DNA of 64,000 nucleotides from Lepidodermella squamata (GCA_047495785.1 JBLDXI010000015.1:1984001-2048000), one strand, 5' to 3'. Positions 23,221 to 33,511 are shown, numbered from the stretch's first letter. Numbers and translations: made by a program. The notes: generated from the sequence alone by a model not told the origin.

Positions 23221-25269
23221 TTATCGACGACGGCTGGTCATTTCCAACGAGCAGACGCGGCATCGGCCGACGGTCGAGATGGCTTCCTCACGCTTTTTCA
23301 CAACGCTGACGCGGTTCGGGTCGATGGTGTTGGTCGGCATCTGGTCGAGCCCAGCCAACCAGTAGGTCATCTTCTCGGAATAGTAAGCGCACTGCCCGGT
23401 TGATGTGCACTCAATGTAGGGGTGGTGACGGAAGTCTTCCATGCAGCTGCCGGGCGATTCGAGCGGCTGACCGCCACCCATCGGACCAACGGAGTGCTAA
23501 ATTTAAAAAATTTAATGTTTTAATTTTTTGAAATTTTTGAAATTTTTTAAAAATTTCAACGTAAAATTTTGAAATTTAAAAAATTTAAAATTTAAAATTT
23601 AGTTCAGAACTCAAGTTTCATTCTTGAAATTCTTGAAAATTCTATTTCTGAAATTTTAGATATTTTTTGAAATTTTTTGAAATTATTGAAAAATTCGATC
23701 AAAAGTCTTTGTAATTTTTTTATGAAGTAATTTGACAGAATCTGAAAATAAATCACCATGGCCAAGCTGTAGCCGGTCCAGAGAGAAGTCCAGGCCGGGG
23801 ATGGGCACTCCGGAACTGAGGTGTTTTGAGAGTGGACGGCCATAACAGGGCCGCATGAAACGCAGACTGAGCAGCGCGAGATCTGGCGCTTGATGTCTCC
23901 AATGTCGTTCAACGGGCGTTCACGCGAGTCGTCGAGGCCGAACAGGCTGATGTACTGCTGACGTTCGTTCGACGCCAACCAGTAGGACCGGGCTGTGCGG
24001 GCACCCCACGTGCACACTTCGTTCGATCCGCAGAACATGAACGGCATCGGCTCGAACTCCTTCATGCAGCTGCTGGCGCGGCCGAGATCTTGAACGAATG
24101 AGCGCGATTCGTCCTCGGTGTGCAGTAAACTCCAGCCGCTCCACATGTTCTTGTGTGATGGGCGGGCGCAGGGTGGCACATCGGTCGACTGAGAGTGACG
24201 GGCGTAGATGAAGTTGGCGACGCAAGTTTCTTGCTTGTAGCACGAAGCTTCTCCGGCGTCACCACGGGGTCCTGCGTCACCACGAGGGCCAGGGCGACCG
24301 TCGGGGCCTGGGTACCCAGGAGCACCCGGGCGACCATCAGGGCCCGGTTGACCTGGCTGACCTGGCTGACCTTTCTGACCTTTGACACCAGGACGGCCAC
24401 GAGCGTCGGAGCCACTTGGGCCAGCAGGGCCTGGGCGACCAGGGCGGCCGGGTTGACCGGGAGAACCGGGAGCACCGGGGCCACCCTTATCACCCTTAGC
24501 ACCCATGGGGCCGGGAGAACCATCGCGACCATTCGGGCCTTTCGGGCCGCAGGGGCCATCGCAGCCAGGCTGGCCATCAACGCCGTTCATGCCTTTTGGG
24601 CCCTGTTGACCCTGAGGGCCCATAGGCCCCATGGGACCCATGCGACCAGGGGCACCCGGCTTGCCGACTGGGCCAGGGTTGCCAGGGGATCCAGGTGGGC
24701 CGCGACGTCCCTTAGGGCCACGAGGTCCGTCTGGACCAGGCGCTCCCGGATCACCGGCCTCACCAGGGGTGCCCGGGTCACCTGGGTTACCACGCTCACC
24801 CTTCGGGCCGGACTGACCCGGTGGGCCAGGAATAGACCGGCCCATGGGACCAGGCGGACCCGCAACATCCGAGCACCCACACGCCTTATTGCAAGTTCCC
24901 TGTTGCTGCGGGGTGTCGCAGTTCGGGTCGCTCGGGTTCTGGCGATTCTGCTTCCACCGCTTTGGCGCCAACTTGCCAGCACTGGAACCATCAGCGCTCG
25001 CCTCGACTTCCGTTGCCTCCCCCGCCTTTTCGGTCGCCGGCAGCTCTTCAGTCAACGGCTCGGGCTCGGCCAGTTTTTCGGCCTCAGCCGGCATCTCCTC
25101 CATCATGGCGTCGGCATTCTCCTTCGGCACGGCGTAGACACCCATCGCCATGGCATCTAAATTAATAATTAAAATTATTTAAATAAAAATAAAAATAATG
25201 AAATGGCTTACCCTGAAAGACAACGGCGGTGCCTAAGACAACAAGGAGATAGCTCCAATATTGTCTCAT
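23221..25269 (-). CDS. Short-chain collagen 2 with collagen-IV-type NC1 domain
   Basis: Exons 25269-25212, 25156-23757, 23496-23221 give 578 codons in phase. Signal peptide [19 protein letters not shown]. Residues ~20-85 are acidic and Ala/Glu-rich ([20 protein letters not shown]), then a Cys-rich hinge ([14 protein letters not shown]). The G-X-Y helix (~120-320) includes [14 protein letters not shown]. The double C4 NC1 has [59 protein letters not shown] and VGRCRVCS. The closest relative in the window is collagen 1: same intron before [10 protein letters not shown] and similar DDSRE loop. Donor of exon 2 is GTGATT. The big middle exon holds hinge, helix and half the NC1 without interruption, whereas collagen 3 has many small helix exons. 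Confidence 0.93.
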
Positions 25270-25826
25270 GCTTCTTAATAAACACCTAAAAAGAGCACAG
25301 AACATTCAAGTCACAATGCGTTATTTTCTCAGGTTTTGAAGTGGAGAAGTTTTAATTGGGCAACAGTTTTTACAACCAACAAACATTGATATTACAAAAA
25401 AATGACAACAGCAACAAAGTCGTGTGATGGTAAGTGTGCAAAATTTTGTCGATTTTCATTCACTCTCTCACATTTTCCATTCACTCACTTTCATATATAT
25501 ATAATAATAATAATAACGATAATATAACATTCAGACGTATAATTTTATCGAAAAATATCATCATCGATCCTGTTTCGGCCAGGTAAAACAAAATAATTTC
25601 TTTTCTGAGATTATTTTTCAGCTAGCTTTCTTTTAAAGCAAAAATTAACTTGAGTTTTTTTGTACGTTTCGTTTCGATTAGTATTGTGCGAAGTAGTTGC
25701 GAGATTGGCATTGCGATTCTACAAATTTTCTGACGCGTATCTTTCAGCTCCAAACTTGGTTTAGTTGCCTGTAAAAATGGGAGAATAATGACAAATCAAA
25801 TTAGAATGAGGAAAAAGAAGGAAAAT
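25270..25826. other. Upstream region of collagen 2
   Basis: No gene. Contains an (AT)n/(ATA)n microsatellite around 25495-25516. tRNA block C begins at its right edge; no Val(TAC) gene or relic was seen where the full cassette would place it. Confidence 0.5.
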
Positions 25827-25898
25827 TGGAGATGCCGGGGTTTGAACCCGGGACATCTTACATGCAAAGCAAGCGCTCTACCACTGAGCTACATCCCC
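25827..25898 (-). tRNA. tRNA-Ala(TGC), block C
   Basis: A 72-nt gene with acceptor GGGGATG/CATCTCC, anticodon loop TTTGCAT and B box GGTTCAAACC. T4 terminator directly at its 3' end. Confidence 0.95.
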
Positions 25899-25971
25899 AT
25901 ATGACTTCAAGGAACCTGGAGCCTCTTTCAATCGCAATGGAACCTTTCCGAAGTTGGAAAAAGGTTCGACG

Positions 25972-26044
25972 AGGTTCCGGCGGGGTTCGAACCCGCGACC
26001 TTCTCCGTGTGAAGGAGACGTGATAACCACTACACTACGGAACC
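25972..26044 (-). tRNA. tRNA-Val(CAC), block C
   Basis: A 73-nt gene with anticodon loop TTCACAC in a TCTCC/GGAGA stem. It shares its acceptor and T arm with the Val(TAC) gene but is one base shorter in the D loop. T5 terminator. Confidence 0.95.
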
Positions 26045-26120
26045 TGGATGATGGGTGACACCCAGGGTTCTCAATAAGGTCATTCTCCAAAGCTGGGATG
26101 AAGATAGGAGAAAAAAATAG

Positions 26121-26192
26121 TTCCCTGACCGGGAATCGAACCCGGGCCGCCGCGGTGAAAGCACGGAATCCTAACCACTAGACCATCAGGGA
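26121..26192 (-). tRNA. tRNA-Glu(TTC), block C, variant anticodon stem
   Basis: A 72-nt gene with acceptor TCCCTGA/TCAGGGA and anticodon loop CTTTCAC. The anticodon stem is CCGTG/CGCGG, with a T-G wobble where the other copies have C-G. T7 terminator. Confidence 0.93.
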
Positions 26193-26285
26193 GGATGAAC
26201 ATGGAACCTAATTGGGTTGTGACCTTCGTTAGGAATTAGGTTCCCATTGTCCGGTCAGGGAACTATTTTTTTCAAAAGTTGAAGC

Positions 26286-26359
26286 TGCCCCCTGTGAGGA
26301 TCGAACTCACGACCTCCAGATTATGAGACTGGCGCTCTAGCCAACTGAGCCAAGGAGGC
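26286..26359 (-). tRNA. tRNA-Met(CAT), block C
   Basis: Same 74-nt elongator body. T4 terminator in the flank TTCAAAAGTTGAAGC. Confidence 0.95.
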
Positions 26360-26436
26360 GCTTGTGGTCATCCTAGGTCCTATTCTGATTTCCTAATTGA
26401 ACATCGAAGGATTGAAGCTAGGGAAAAGAGAAGCCG

Positions 26437-26508
26437 AGGCCCAGACGGGGATCGAACCCGCGACCTTCTGTTTACAAGACAGATGCTCTACCACTAAGCT
26501 ACTGAGCC
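26437..26508 (-). tRNA. tRNA-Thr(TGT), block C, abutting collagen 3
   Basis: Same 72-nt body; T4 terminator. Only 23 bp separate it from the collagen 3 stop codon on the same strand. No Arg gene follows, so the cassette is cut here. Confidence 0.95.
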
Positions 26509-26531
26509 GGCTGATAGCTAAGCCTATCGCT

Positions 26532-28540
26532 CTAGGACTTAATAGCAGTGATATTTACGATATAAAAAAGGTACAAACCTGCTCCGCAGACGAAAGCATT
26601 GGCGGGCTGGTAGGAGCAGACGCGGCACTTGCCAACACGCGACGCGACATCGCCGCGCTTGACCGTGCTGTTCGGGAAGGTGGCGTCGCTCGCGTACAGC
26701 CAGTACATCATGTAGTCGGGCCAGTAGTGGCAGTACCGATTCGAGTCGCACTCGACGTAGGGCGTATGCGAGTGGTAGCGCAGGCACGAGCCAGGGCTGT
26801 CCAACTGCTGGCCAACACCCGCCGCTCCGATGGCATGCATCAGGAAGGAGTAGCCTTCCCACAGCGACACCCACGACCCGTATCGGTTGCCCTGCGGGCA
26901 CGCCGGCACTTGCGTCGACTGCGAGTGGAACGCCATAACAGTGCCCGGCGCCATGCAAACCGTGCACCGACTGATGTGGTTCATCAACTGCGCCTTATTC
27001 TGCACGATGCCCATCGGCTTGGCGACGCTTGGTTCAATGTCATTGGCGTGTTCGACTTCGTACTGGTTGGTCGTCAGCCAGTAAGACGAGGTGGTTCTTG
27101 AACCCCATGAGCAGACTTCGTTAGCCCCGCAGAACATGGTTGGCTGAGGGTCGAAACGAGGCAAGCAAGAGCCACTGGCGCCTAGATTCTCACCCGCGGC
27201 ACGGCCGTCGTCTTGCAGGTGGAGCAGGGAGTAGCCGGTTGAGATCTGGACGTGGTTTGGCGGGCAGGTTGGCACGGTGCAGCGTTGCGAGTGGATGGCG
27301 TAGACGTAGGCGGAGCATGAGCTGATGTCACGGTTCGGTTCATCTGGGCCTGGGGCACCCATCGGGCCCACCGGACCGTCAGGACCGCAGTTGCCATCCG
27401 GACCGGGTGGGCCAGGTCGGCCAGGGTTGCCAGGGCGGCCGGCAAGGCCCATGTTGCCCTTCTCACCACCCGGGCCTTGGTTACCGCATTGGTCGTCGCC
27501 GATTTCACCAGGAGTACCCGGAGCACCTATAATCATCAATTCATATAGGTTATATCGAGAAAGTTAACTGGATCTTACCTGGTTGACCATCTGGACCAGA
27601 CGGGCCCGGGCGGCCTTCGTCACCGATGTCACCCATTGGGCCAGCCGGGCCAGCACAGCCATCAGCACCCTTATCACCCGGAGCACCTGGGGCACCCTAT
27701 AGACAGACACCGAACTGTTATCGAAACCTTCAAACCTGGGTGGGATGACTTACCGGAGCACCTGGACATCCATCGCGGCCATTGTCACCCGGAAGACCAG
27801 GAATACCATTCGGGCCCTGAAAGAAGTAAGATTATAAGCCAATATCATAGCTAAATTTTTGGGATTTACGCAAGTTCCAGGGGGACCTTGGGGTCCGTCG
27901 ATTCCTGGGTTACCTTGAGGACCTTTGCGGCCTTCCGGACCCTGGCGACCTGGGTCACCTTGATATCCTTTCGGGCCCTATAAGAAATATTGAATATTCA
28001 ACAGCTCGGAAAGCATGTTAGAAAAACTTACAGCGCTGCCATCAAGGCCACGTGGACCAGGGTAACCGGTAGCTCCAGGAGGACCGTTGGGTCCTAGAAG
28101 AAAAATTCAAATGGTAAAAGATCGAAAGACGACGCGAAAAACGTACCTTTATCACCCATGGGGCCCATAGGACCGCAGTCACCCACAGCACCCGGTGGGC
28201 CCATGGGGCCCGGGCCACCAGGTGACCCGCGCTGGTTGAAGCAGTCGCAACGCGTGCAGCTCGCCTCTTCGTTGAACAGCATGTCCATGAACATAACAGC
28301 GCTATCGACGTTCTGCGCACCCTCATCGGCCAACATCGCAGTTTCGATGGCGGACGCTTCTTCGGCCAGGGTTTGCTCGGACGGCGGCCCGGCAGCGGCT
28401 ACGGGCGCCTCCTCCGCGAACGGTTGCTCACCCGGTGGTCCAGCTGCAACTTCGGTCTCTTCAGCCCGAACTGATAGCATGGCGAAAGACAAGACGAGCC
28501 CACATGTCAGCAGTGTTAGCTTCACTACCGACCGCTTCAT
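26532..28540 (-). CDS. Short-chain collagen 3 with collagen-IV-type NC1 domain
   Basis: Exons 28540-28147, 28093-28032, 27977-27870, 27816-27754, 27696-27579, 27526-26532 give 580 codons in phase. Signal peptide (KLTLLTCGLVLSFAMLSVRA), then an Ala/Glu-rich segment to ~90 and a Cys hinge CTRCDCFNQRG. The helix (~103-307) is carried by small exons, several of 62-63, 108 or 118 nt. NC1: AIHSQRCTVPTC, TMFCGANEVCSWGSRTTSSY, HISRCTVCMAPG, AFHSQSTQVPACPQG, YVECDSNRYCHYW and VGKCRVC. NC1 here has no intron between its halves and a longer first loop (about EVEHANDIEPSVAKP) than collagens 1 and 2. The last ~15 residues (GLYLFYIVNITAIKS) do not resemble collagen ends and finish at the tRNA cassette edge. 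They may be read from inserted DNA, or a GTTTGT donor there may skip them. Confidence 0.92.
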
Positions 28541-29746
28541 TCTAGGTCAAGGTCTAAATGGCGAAAAAGAAGAAGAAGATGAAAAACAAGGGTATTACAT
28601 AGAGGAATGACGGATTTGGTCAACTTTTATTCGAAGTGAATTTTCGGCTGAATGAGAATGGTAAAGCTTGTCGAGAATGCGCAGCGAAAAGCGCGTTTTT
28701 GTTATTCGCAGGTCGAGCGTGTGCACTCGAAACAAATAGCTTAAATTCAGCGCTTTTTTCTGCGGAAGTTTCACCACCACCACCACTGTGCGTGACCCCG
28801 CATCAACAAAACACCTGCGTGTTATAGTGAGTGGGGTATAGTTGGTTAACTACTGGCGGGCGATTTTCCAAGGTCGCACTGTGGTTGAAAATCCGCGGCG
28901 CGCGCGCGCGAGACCGCCGACGGGCGCGCACACTTTTTGCGCGGCAAACAGGCATGCATATACGCGAGTGCATATCACACAAAACAACGCTAGATAATCA
29001 TCAGGTATTAAAAAGCGAAATTACAATAATCTGTGGCGCCGGCTGTGGCGGCGGCTAGAAATTTTTTTTTTCGAGTTCTCGGTTTAAAACAATTCTGCGG
29101 CAGCTCCTCGCAAATATTGGGGTTCGCTGTGAAATATACGGTGCGCGCGCGGCGGGTATAATCGCGCGCGCGCTTTGTTTATTGCCGCGACAATTTTTTT
29201 GCGTGTGTTGCGCGCGACACACCGGCCGCTTCTGCGTTACGCGGTAGGAACAACAAGTTTGCATTTCATCATAATCTTCATCATAATCGCTATCGTTTCA
29301 GCAGCGCGCCACAGCACAAGTGCAACGGCTATTTTCGCGCCTCGTTTATATTCGCGGAAATGTCATGCGAGGCGAACTGAAAATTATATGGTCGTGGTTT
29401 GTTATTATCAGGCTGCGGAATACTTACCTTTTTTGCGTTTGCCTCGTTCATGTTGAGATTTTCAGAGGCACGAAAATGTTTGTTTATTTTCACTTTCTTA
29501 CTTCTGCGCCGTTGTTTTGTGTATTAAAAATAATGTGTTTTCCCGCTGTTTCGGATCAACTTTGCCCAGCTGTGGCGGTAAGAAGTGAATGAGGGCAAAA
29601 TAACGTCACCTTGACTAAGAATAGCCCTTAATCATGGGCGAAGTTAAAAGTTGATTGAGAACAAGAAAATTGAATATCATAAGCTAAATTAGGATCTGAA
29701 GGGGCGACTGAGCCATTCGAATGAGCAATTGTAGGCTAAATATATT
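28541..29746. other. Upstream region of collagen 3, CGCG-rich
   Basis: No gene recognised. The part from 28890 to 29230 is dense in CGCG (CGGCGCGCGCGCGCGAGACC; GCGCGCGCGCTTTG near 29165) and contains TGCGCGCGACACACC. It resembles the island upstream of collagen 1. Confidence 0.5.
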
Positions 29747-29828
29747 CGCTGCCAGTAGGATTTGAACCTACGCGCGGAGACCGCATCTGATTTCAAGTCA
29801 GACCTCTTAACCACACGGGCATAGCAGC
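29747..29828 (-). tRNA. tRNA-Ser(TGA), block D, possibly decaying
   Basis: 82 nt like the genes at 7855 and 52245 but with two D-arm changes: GAGTGG has become GTGTGG and GGGGTC has become GAGGTC. One D-stem pair is lost and the A box altered. No T4 run follows within about 40 bp. It may be poorly transcribed. Confidence 0.75.
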
Positions 29829-29993
29829 TTCGTGAACAATGCAGCATCAGATAGCATATTTATTGTATTTCGCTGCTTCACCTGAATTATACTCGCGGAG
29901 AGATGATTCGATGGAATGTTCCCGGACAGAGGAAACAGTTTGAAACCAATGGTTCTCAACGGGACGGCTTTTTGATCCGTGTTGTTTCAAGCC

Positions 29994-30065
29994 GGCCTAG
30001 TGGCCTAATGGTAAGGCGTCGGCCTCCGGAGCCGGAGATTGTGGGTTCGAGTCCCATCTGGGTCG
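29994..30065 (+). tRNA. tRNA-Arg(CCG), block D
   Basis: Standard 72-nt Arg body with T6 terminator (GATTTTTTG). The spacer to the divergent Ser gene is homologous to that in block G (both contain CTCGCGGAGAGATGATTCGA). Confidence 0.95.
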
Positions 30066-30136
30066 CGATTTTTTGTCCTCGTAAACACACTCATTAGCTC
30101 ACTCTACGAAATCAACGATTAACTTAGCTATCAGCT

Positions 30137-30208
30137 GGCTCAGTAGCTTAGCGGTAGAGCATCTGTCTTGTAAACAGAAGGTCGCGGGTTCGATCCCCGT
30201 CTGGGCCT
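30137..30208 (+). tRNA. tRNA-Thr(TGT), block D
   Basis: One D-loop change against other copies (TTAGCGGTAG for TTAGTGGTAG). T4 terminator in CTTCTCTTTTCCCC. Confidence 0.94.
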
Positions 30209-30285
30209 CGGCTTCTCTTTTCCCCAACGTCAACCATTCAATCTTCAATTATGCGATGTAAGTAGAATCCAGGGTGACCACAAGC

Positions 30286-30359
30286 GCCTCCTTGGCTCAG
30301 TTGGCTAGAGCGCCAGTCTCATAATCTGGAGGTCGTGAGTTCGATCCTCACAGGGGGCA
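30286..30359 (+). tRNA. tRNA-Met(CAT), block D
   Basis: Standard body; T5 terminator (CAACTTTTTGAC). Confidence 0.95.
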
Positions 30360-30431
30360 GCTCCAACTTTTTGACAATGGGAACGTAGTTCCCAAAATAG
30401 GTCACATACCAATTAGGTTCCAGGTTCATCC

Positions 30432-30503
30432 TCCCTGATGGTCTAGTGGTTAGGATTCCGCGCTTTCACCGCGGCGGCCCGGGTTCGATTCCCGGTCAGG
30501 GAA
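30432..30503 (+). tRNA. tRNA-Glu(TTC), block D
   Basis: Anticodon stem CCGCG/CGCGG. The ~68 bp from here to the Val gene differ by one base from the same spacer in block E, so the two blocks share a recent copy or conversion event. Confidence 0.95.
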
Positions 30504-30571
30504 CCATTTTCCTCCACAATTTTCGATATTCTGCATTACATGATCTTACTGGGTACGCTTGGACTCATCAA

Positions 30572-30644
30572 GGTTCCGTAGTGTAGTGGTTATCACGTCT
30601 CCTTCACACGGAGAAGGTCGCGGGTTCGAACCCCGCCGGAACCT
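30572..30644 (+). tRNA. tRNA-Val(CAC), block D
   Basis: Standard 73-nt body; T5 terminator (CAACATTTTTCC). Confidence 0.95.
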
Positions 30645-30715
30645 CGTCCAACATTTTTCCAACTATAATAAGGTTCCATTGCAATTAAAAGAGGTCCATT
30701 GTCCCTTAAGATCAT

Positions 30716-30783
30716 ATGTAGCTCAGTGGTAGAGCGCTTGCTTTGCATGTAAGATGTCCCGGGTTCAAACCCCGGCATCTCCA
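30716..30783 (+). pseudogene. tRNA-Ala(TGC) with 5' acceptor deletion, block D
   Basis: The body from ATGTAGCTCAG onward is intact. A six-base deletion against block E (ATCATgtggggATGTAGC to ATCATATGTAGC) removes the first four acceptor bases. The acceptor stem cannot pair with CATCTCC. Block D has no Val(TAC) after it. Confidence 0.9.
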
Positions 30784-31407
30784 ATCTTTTTTAAATCCGG
30801 AATTTCGGAAAATTCAATCTCGATTTTCCCCCTATTCTTCCAGAAAGCGCCTAGAGTTTTATATTCCCCCGTTTAGCCCGCACGCTAAACTCTGCTCTAA
30901 TACGCCCATGTGACTTGCCAGGAAGCCGCGGCTCGATTGTATTGTATTATTTGTATTGTATTGTATCGTCTGATGTTTGTATTGTATTATTTGATATACT
31001 CCAAAAGTCATTGTGACTATTAAAATAACATCATCAGCATTTTTTTCGATTTTCTTCTATGATCAGCAAACAATCTCATTCATAAAAGTCACGTTTTTTT
31101 CGTAAAGATCCAGCTATTTTTTCTGCGGCCTAAAGATATAGATCTTGATCCCGAACGAGAAAACCGCGTGATTCGCGGGCTCTATTTCTCATTAGAATCA
31201 ACATATTTTCACGAATAAAAATATGTTGAAAAAAATAGAAAAGAATTAATTAGAATGAATATTTGTTAATTTGCCAAAAATTTGTAATCAATAACTCCAA
31301 TACCATAGAATGATTCATATTGAACGCGACGCACGCGACGCTGATTGCAAAAAAAGACCCGTGGCGTCTTCGGTCTCATGCGTATTAAATACATTACACG
31401 GATTTAT
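30784..31407. other. Upstream region of the two-TM protein gene
   Basis: AT-rich with irregular TTGTATTGTATTATTTG repeats near 30940-31000. No gene seen. Confidence 0.5.
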
Positions 31408-31416
31408 TATATAAAA
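31408..31416 (+). promoter_or_regulatory. TATA box
   Basis: TATATAAAA 28 bp before the ATG of the next gene. At normal TATA-to-start spacing the 5' leader would be only a few bases, so this is plausible but unproven. Confidence 0.45.
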
Positions 31417-31443
31417 GTAGTGATTTCACCATAGCCAATAGCT

Positions 31444-31956
31444 ATGTCGACAGCTCTTGTCAGCATTTCAGCAGGGCAAGTTGTTCCTGAGGCTAAGAAG
31501 ATAGTTGAAGGCGCGCTAAAAGGAACCAATTTTGCTACAAATCCCGAAGTGCAGCGAAACTTCGAACAACTGTATGAAACACTCGGTCAGCTAATTAACA
31601 CGGATGAAGGTCAGACGCTTGTCAATGTTACAGCAAACCTTTCACGCAAAATAACCGATGAAAATACCTTCTTTGATATGGCGAAGGTGTGTTGGAATGT
31701 TTCCACCGAAGTTCTGAAAGACAAAATGACGCCGGCTGTAGCGTTTGGTCTATTCTTGGCAATAATCGGTATTCTGCTAATTGGGCTGGGCATATTTGGA
31801 GGCAACGTGATCCAGATAGCAGCGTTACGCTGGGCTATCGGAATTGTCGGTTCAGTGTTGGCGAAAATGGGCGTCCATCGGTTTGGAAATTGGGCTATCG
31901 ACGCCGTAAAACAGGCTTGCACGAACTGCCTTAACCATGCGGGTAAACGTGACTGA
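31444..31956 (+). CDS. Small predicted membrane protein, family not recognised
   Basis: A single-exon frame of 170 residues. Residues 1-~95 are soluble and mildly amphipathic, with two possible N-glycosylation sites near NVTANLS. Residues ~97-120 (AVAFGLFLAIIGILLIGLGI) are a Gly-rich membrane segment, followed after FGGNVIQ by a second, AALRWAIGIVGSVLAKMG. The tail holds two Cys (QACTNCLNHAGKRD). No N-terminal signal peptide. The helical hairpin with small residues could insert in or shape membranes; that is inference from composition only. Clean start, a TATA box and polyadenylation signals at 32105 and about 32143 support a real, intron-less gene, perhaps a retrocopy. It lies between tRNA blocks D and E. 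Confidence 0.65.
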   Translation: MSTALVSISAGQVVPEAKKIVEGALKGTNFATNPEVQRNFEQLYETLGQLINTDEGQTLVNVTANLSRKITDENTFFDMAKVCWNVSTEVLKDKMTPAVAFGLFLAIIGILLIGLGIFGGNVIQIAALRWAIGIVGSVLAKMGVHRFGNWAIDAVKQACTNCLNHAGKRD

Positions 31957-32104
31957 TATATTGATACCGAATGGGTAGACGAACAGCGTATATATCTACT
32001 CGTTAATTATTGAAATTAATTATTCGTTAATTATTGTGAGAAAATGTGACTTCAGACACAGAGACCTAGAGACTTGATTGAAGCGTTGCTTGGGTTTATT
32101 ACGA

Positions 32105-32110
32105 AATAAA
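32105..32110 (+). promoter_or_regulatory. Polyadenylation signal AATAAA
   Basis: About 150 bp after the stop of the two-TM protein; another AATAAA follows near 32143. Confidence 0.5.
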
Positions 32111-32302
32111 ATCCTCTATAAAACTGTCAAGAAATGAATTCAATAAAACATGGTTGCCAACTTCCCAGTGACTTGTTATTCACGTTAAATTGGTGGCGGC
32201 GATAATAAATTCAAAACTATTAAAAAAAATCAACAAGGAAAAAAATCAAGAAGTAACAAAATCGCAATCATTACGATTGGTCTCTTTATCTTCTTCCATC
32301 CC

Positions 32303-32374
32303 GGCCTAGTGGCCTAATGGTAAGGCGTCGGCCTCCGGAGCCGGAGATTGTGGGTTCGAGTCCCATCTGGGTCG
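32303..32374 (+). tRNA. tRNA-Arg(CCG), block E
   Basis: Standard body; T6 terminator (CTACTTTTTTACG). First gene of the most complete plus-strand cassette. The 345 bp before it contain only 3' flank of the two-TM gene and AT-rich sequence, with no Ser gene. Confidence 0.95.
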
Positions 32375-32460
32375 CTACTTTTTTACGCAAGCATCTTTAG
32401 TCAAAGAAACTCGACTCGGCATCAAAATTTCACAGAAAATTAAAAATCCATCAATCAGCC

Positions 32461-32532
32461 GGCTCAGTAGCTTAGTGGTAGAGCATCTGTCTTGTAAACA
32501 GAAGGTCGCGGGTTCGATCCCCGTCTGGGCCT
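32461..32532 (+). tRNA. tRNA-Thr(TGT), block E
   Basis: Standard body; T4 terminator (CTCCTCTTTTCC). Confidence 0.95.
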
Positions 32533-32573
32533 CGGCTCCTCTTTTCCCCCATTCCCAACATCAGTCATTCAAT

Positions 32574-33115
32574 TACCGTATTCTCCGTAATAGCTTCAGA
32601 GGGCATTGTAACTTCAAAGCTTCGAAAATCGAAAAGGGTTGTTGTAAAGCATGCGACTTCATTGTTTCAAAGCAAGTTTTCAACAGTTGAAACTGAGTAA
32701 AATTTTGAACTAAAGTTAACAGCTTTTCATCAAAATCGAGAACTTCATCGTTCGATAGCGAGTTTTCAGCCATTTTTATGCAAAATATTGAAAATTGAAA
32801 ATTTCAGTTTTTTCAAATGATGGATCCTAGGAAATCGATAGCTACTTTGGCAGTTTTCGTTGCTTAAATTCTCTCACTCAGCTATGTTTCGCCATTTTCT
32901 ATCAAACATGCCCATCAAACGCCTCAGAAATAGAATTTCAAAAGGTTAGGCGCAATTATTTTTAAATGCAATTTTCAAAGTTTGATTTAAAATTTAGAAT
33001 TTAGATCACGGGTAGCTATTGGGGGTATGAGGCTTTATCTAAGGCCTCAAAAGGAGGTTGTAAACGGGACGAGCGGTAATAACAGGTAAATGAAGCTGTT
33101 ACGGAATATACGGTA
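32574..33115. mobile_element. TIR element (mariner-like MITE) inserted in tRNA block E
   Basis: The left end TACCGTATTCTCCGTAATAG and the right end, read inverted, TACCGTATATTCCGTAACAG match at 18 of 20. A TA lies at both outer edges, fitting the TA target duplication of Tc1/mariner elements. The ~540 bp inside hold no transposase; one 66-codon frame on the minus strand has no domain. The element separates Thr and Met, which are about 75 bp apart in blocks D, F and G, so it inserted after the cassette formed. Confidence 0.8.
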
Positions 33116-33149
33116 TGCGATCAAAATATAATCGAGTGTGACCACAAGC

Positions 33150-33223
33150 GCCTCCTTGGCTCAGTTGGCTAGAGCGCCAGTCTCATAATCTGGAGGTCGT
33201 GAGTTCGATCCTCACAGGGGGCA
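33150..33223 (+). tRNA. tRNA-Met(CAT), block E
   Basis: Standard body, displaced ~620 bp from Thr by the TIR element. T5 terminator. Confidence 0.95.
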
Positions 33224-33298
33224 GCCTCATCTTTTTGACAATAGGATCTTAATTCCTAATGAAGGTCACATCCCAAGTAGGTTCCATCATCTTCATCC

Positions 33299-33370
33299 TC
33301 CCTGATGGTCTAGTGGTTAGGATTCCGCGCTTTCACCGCGGCGGCCCGGGTTCGATTCCCGGTCAGGGAA
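33299..33370 (+). tRNA. tRNA-Glu(TTC), block E
   Basis: Standard body and T4 terminator (CCATTTTCC). Confidence 0.95.
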
Positions 33371-33438
33371 CCATTTTCCTCCACAATTTTCGATATTCTG
33401 CATTACATGATCTTACTGGGTACGCTTGGACTCATCCA

Positions 33439-33511
33439 GGTTCCGTAGTGTAGTGGTTATCACGTCTCCTTCACACGGAGAAGGTCGCGGGTTCGAACCC
33501 CGCCGGAACCT
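33439..33511 (+). tRNA. tRNA-Val(CAC), block E
   Basis: Standard body; T5 terminator (GATGATTTTTGAA). Confidence 0.95.
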
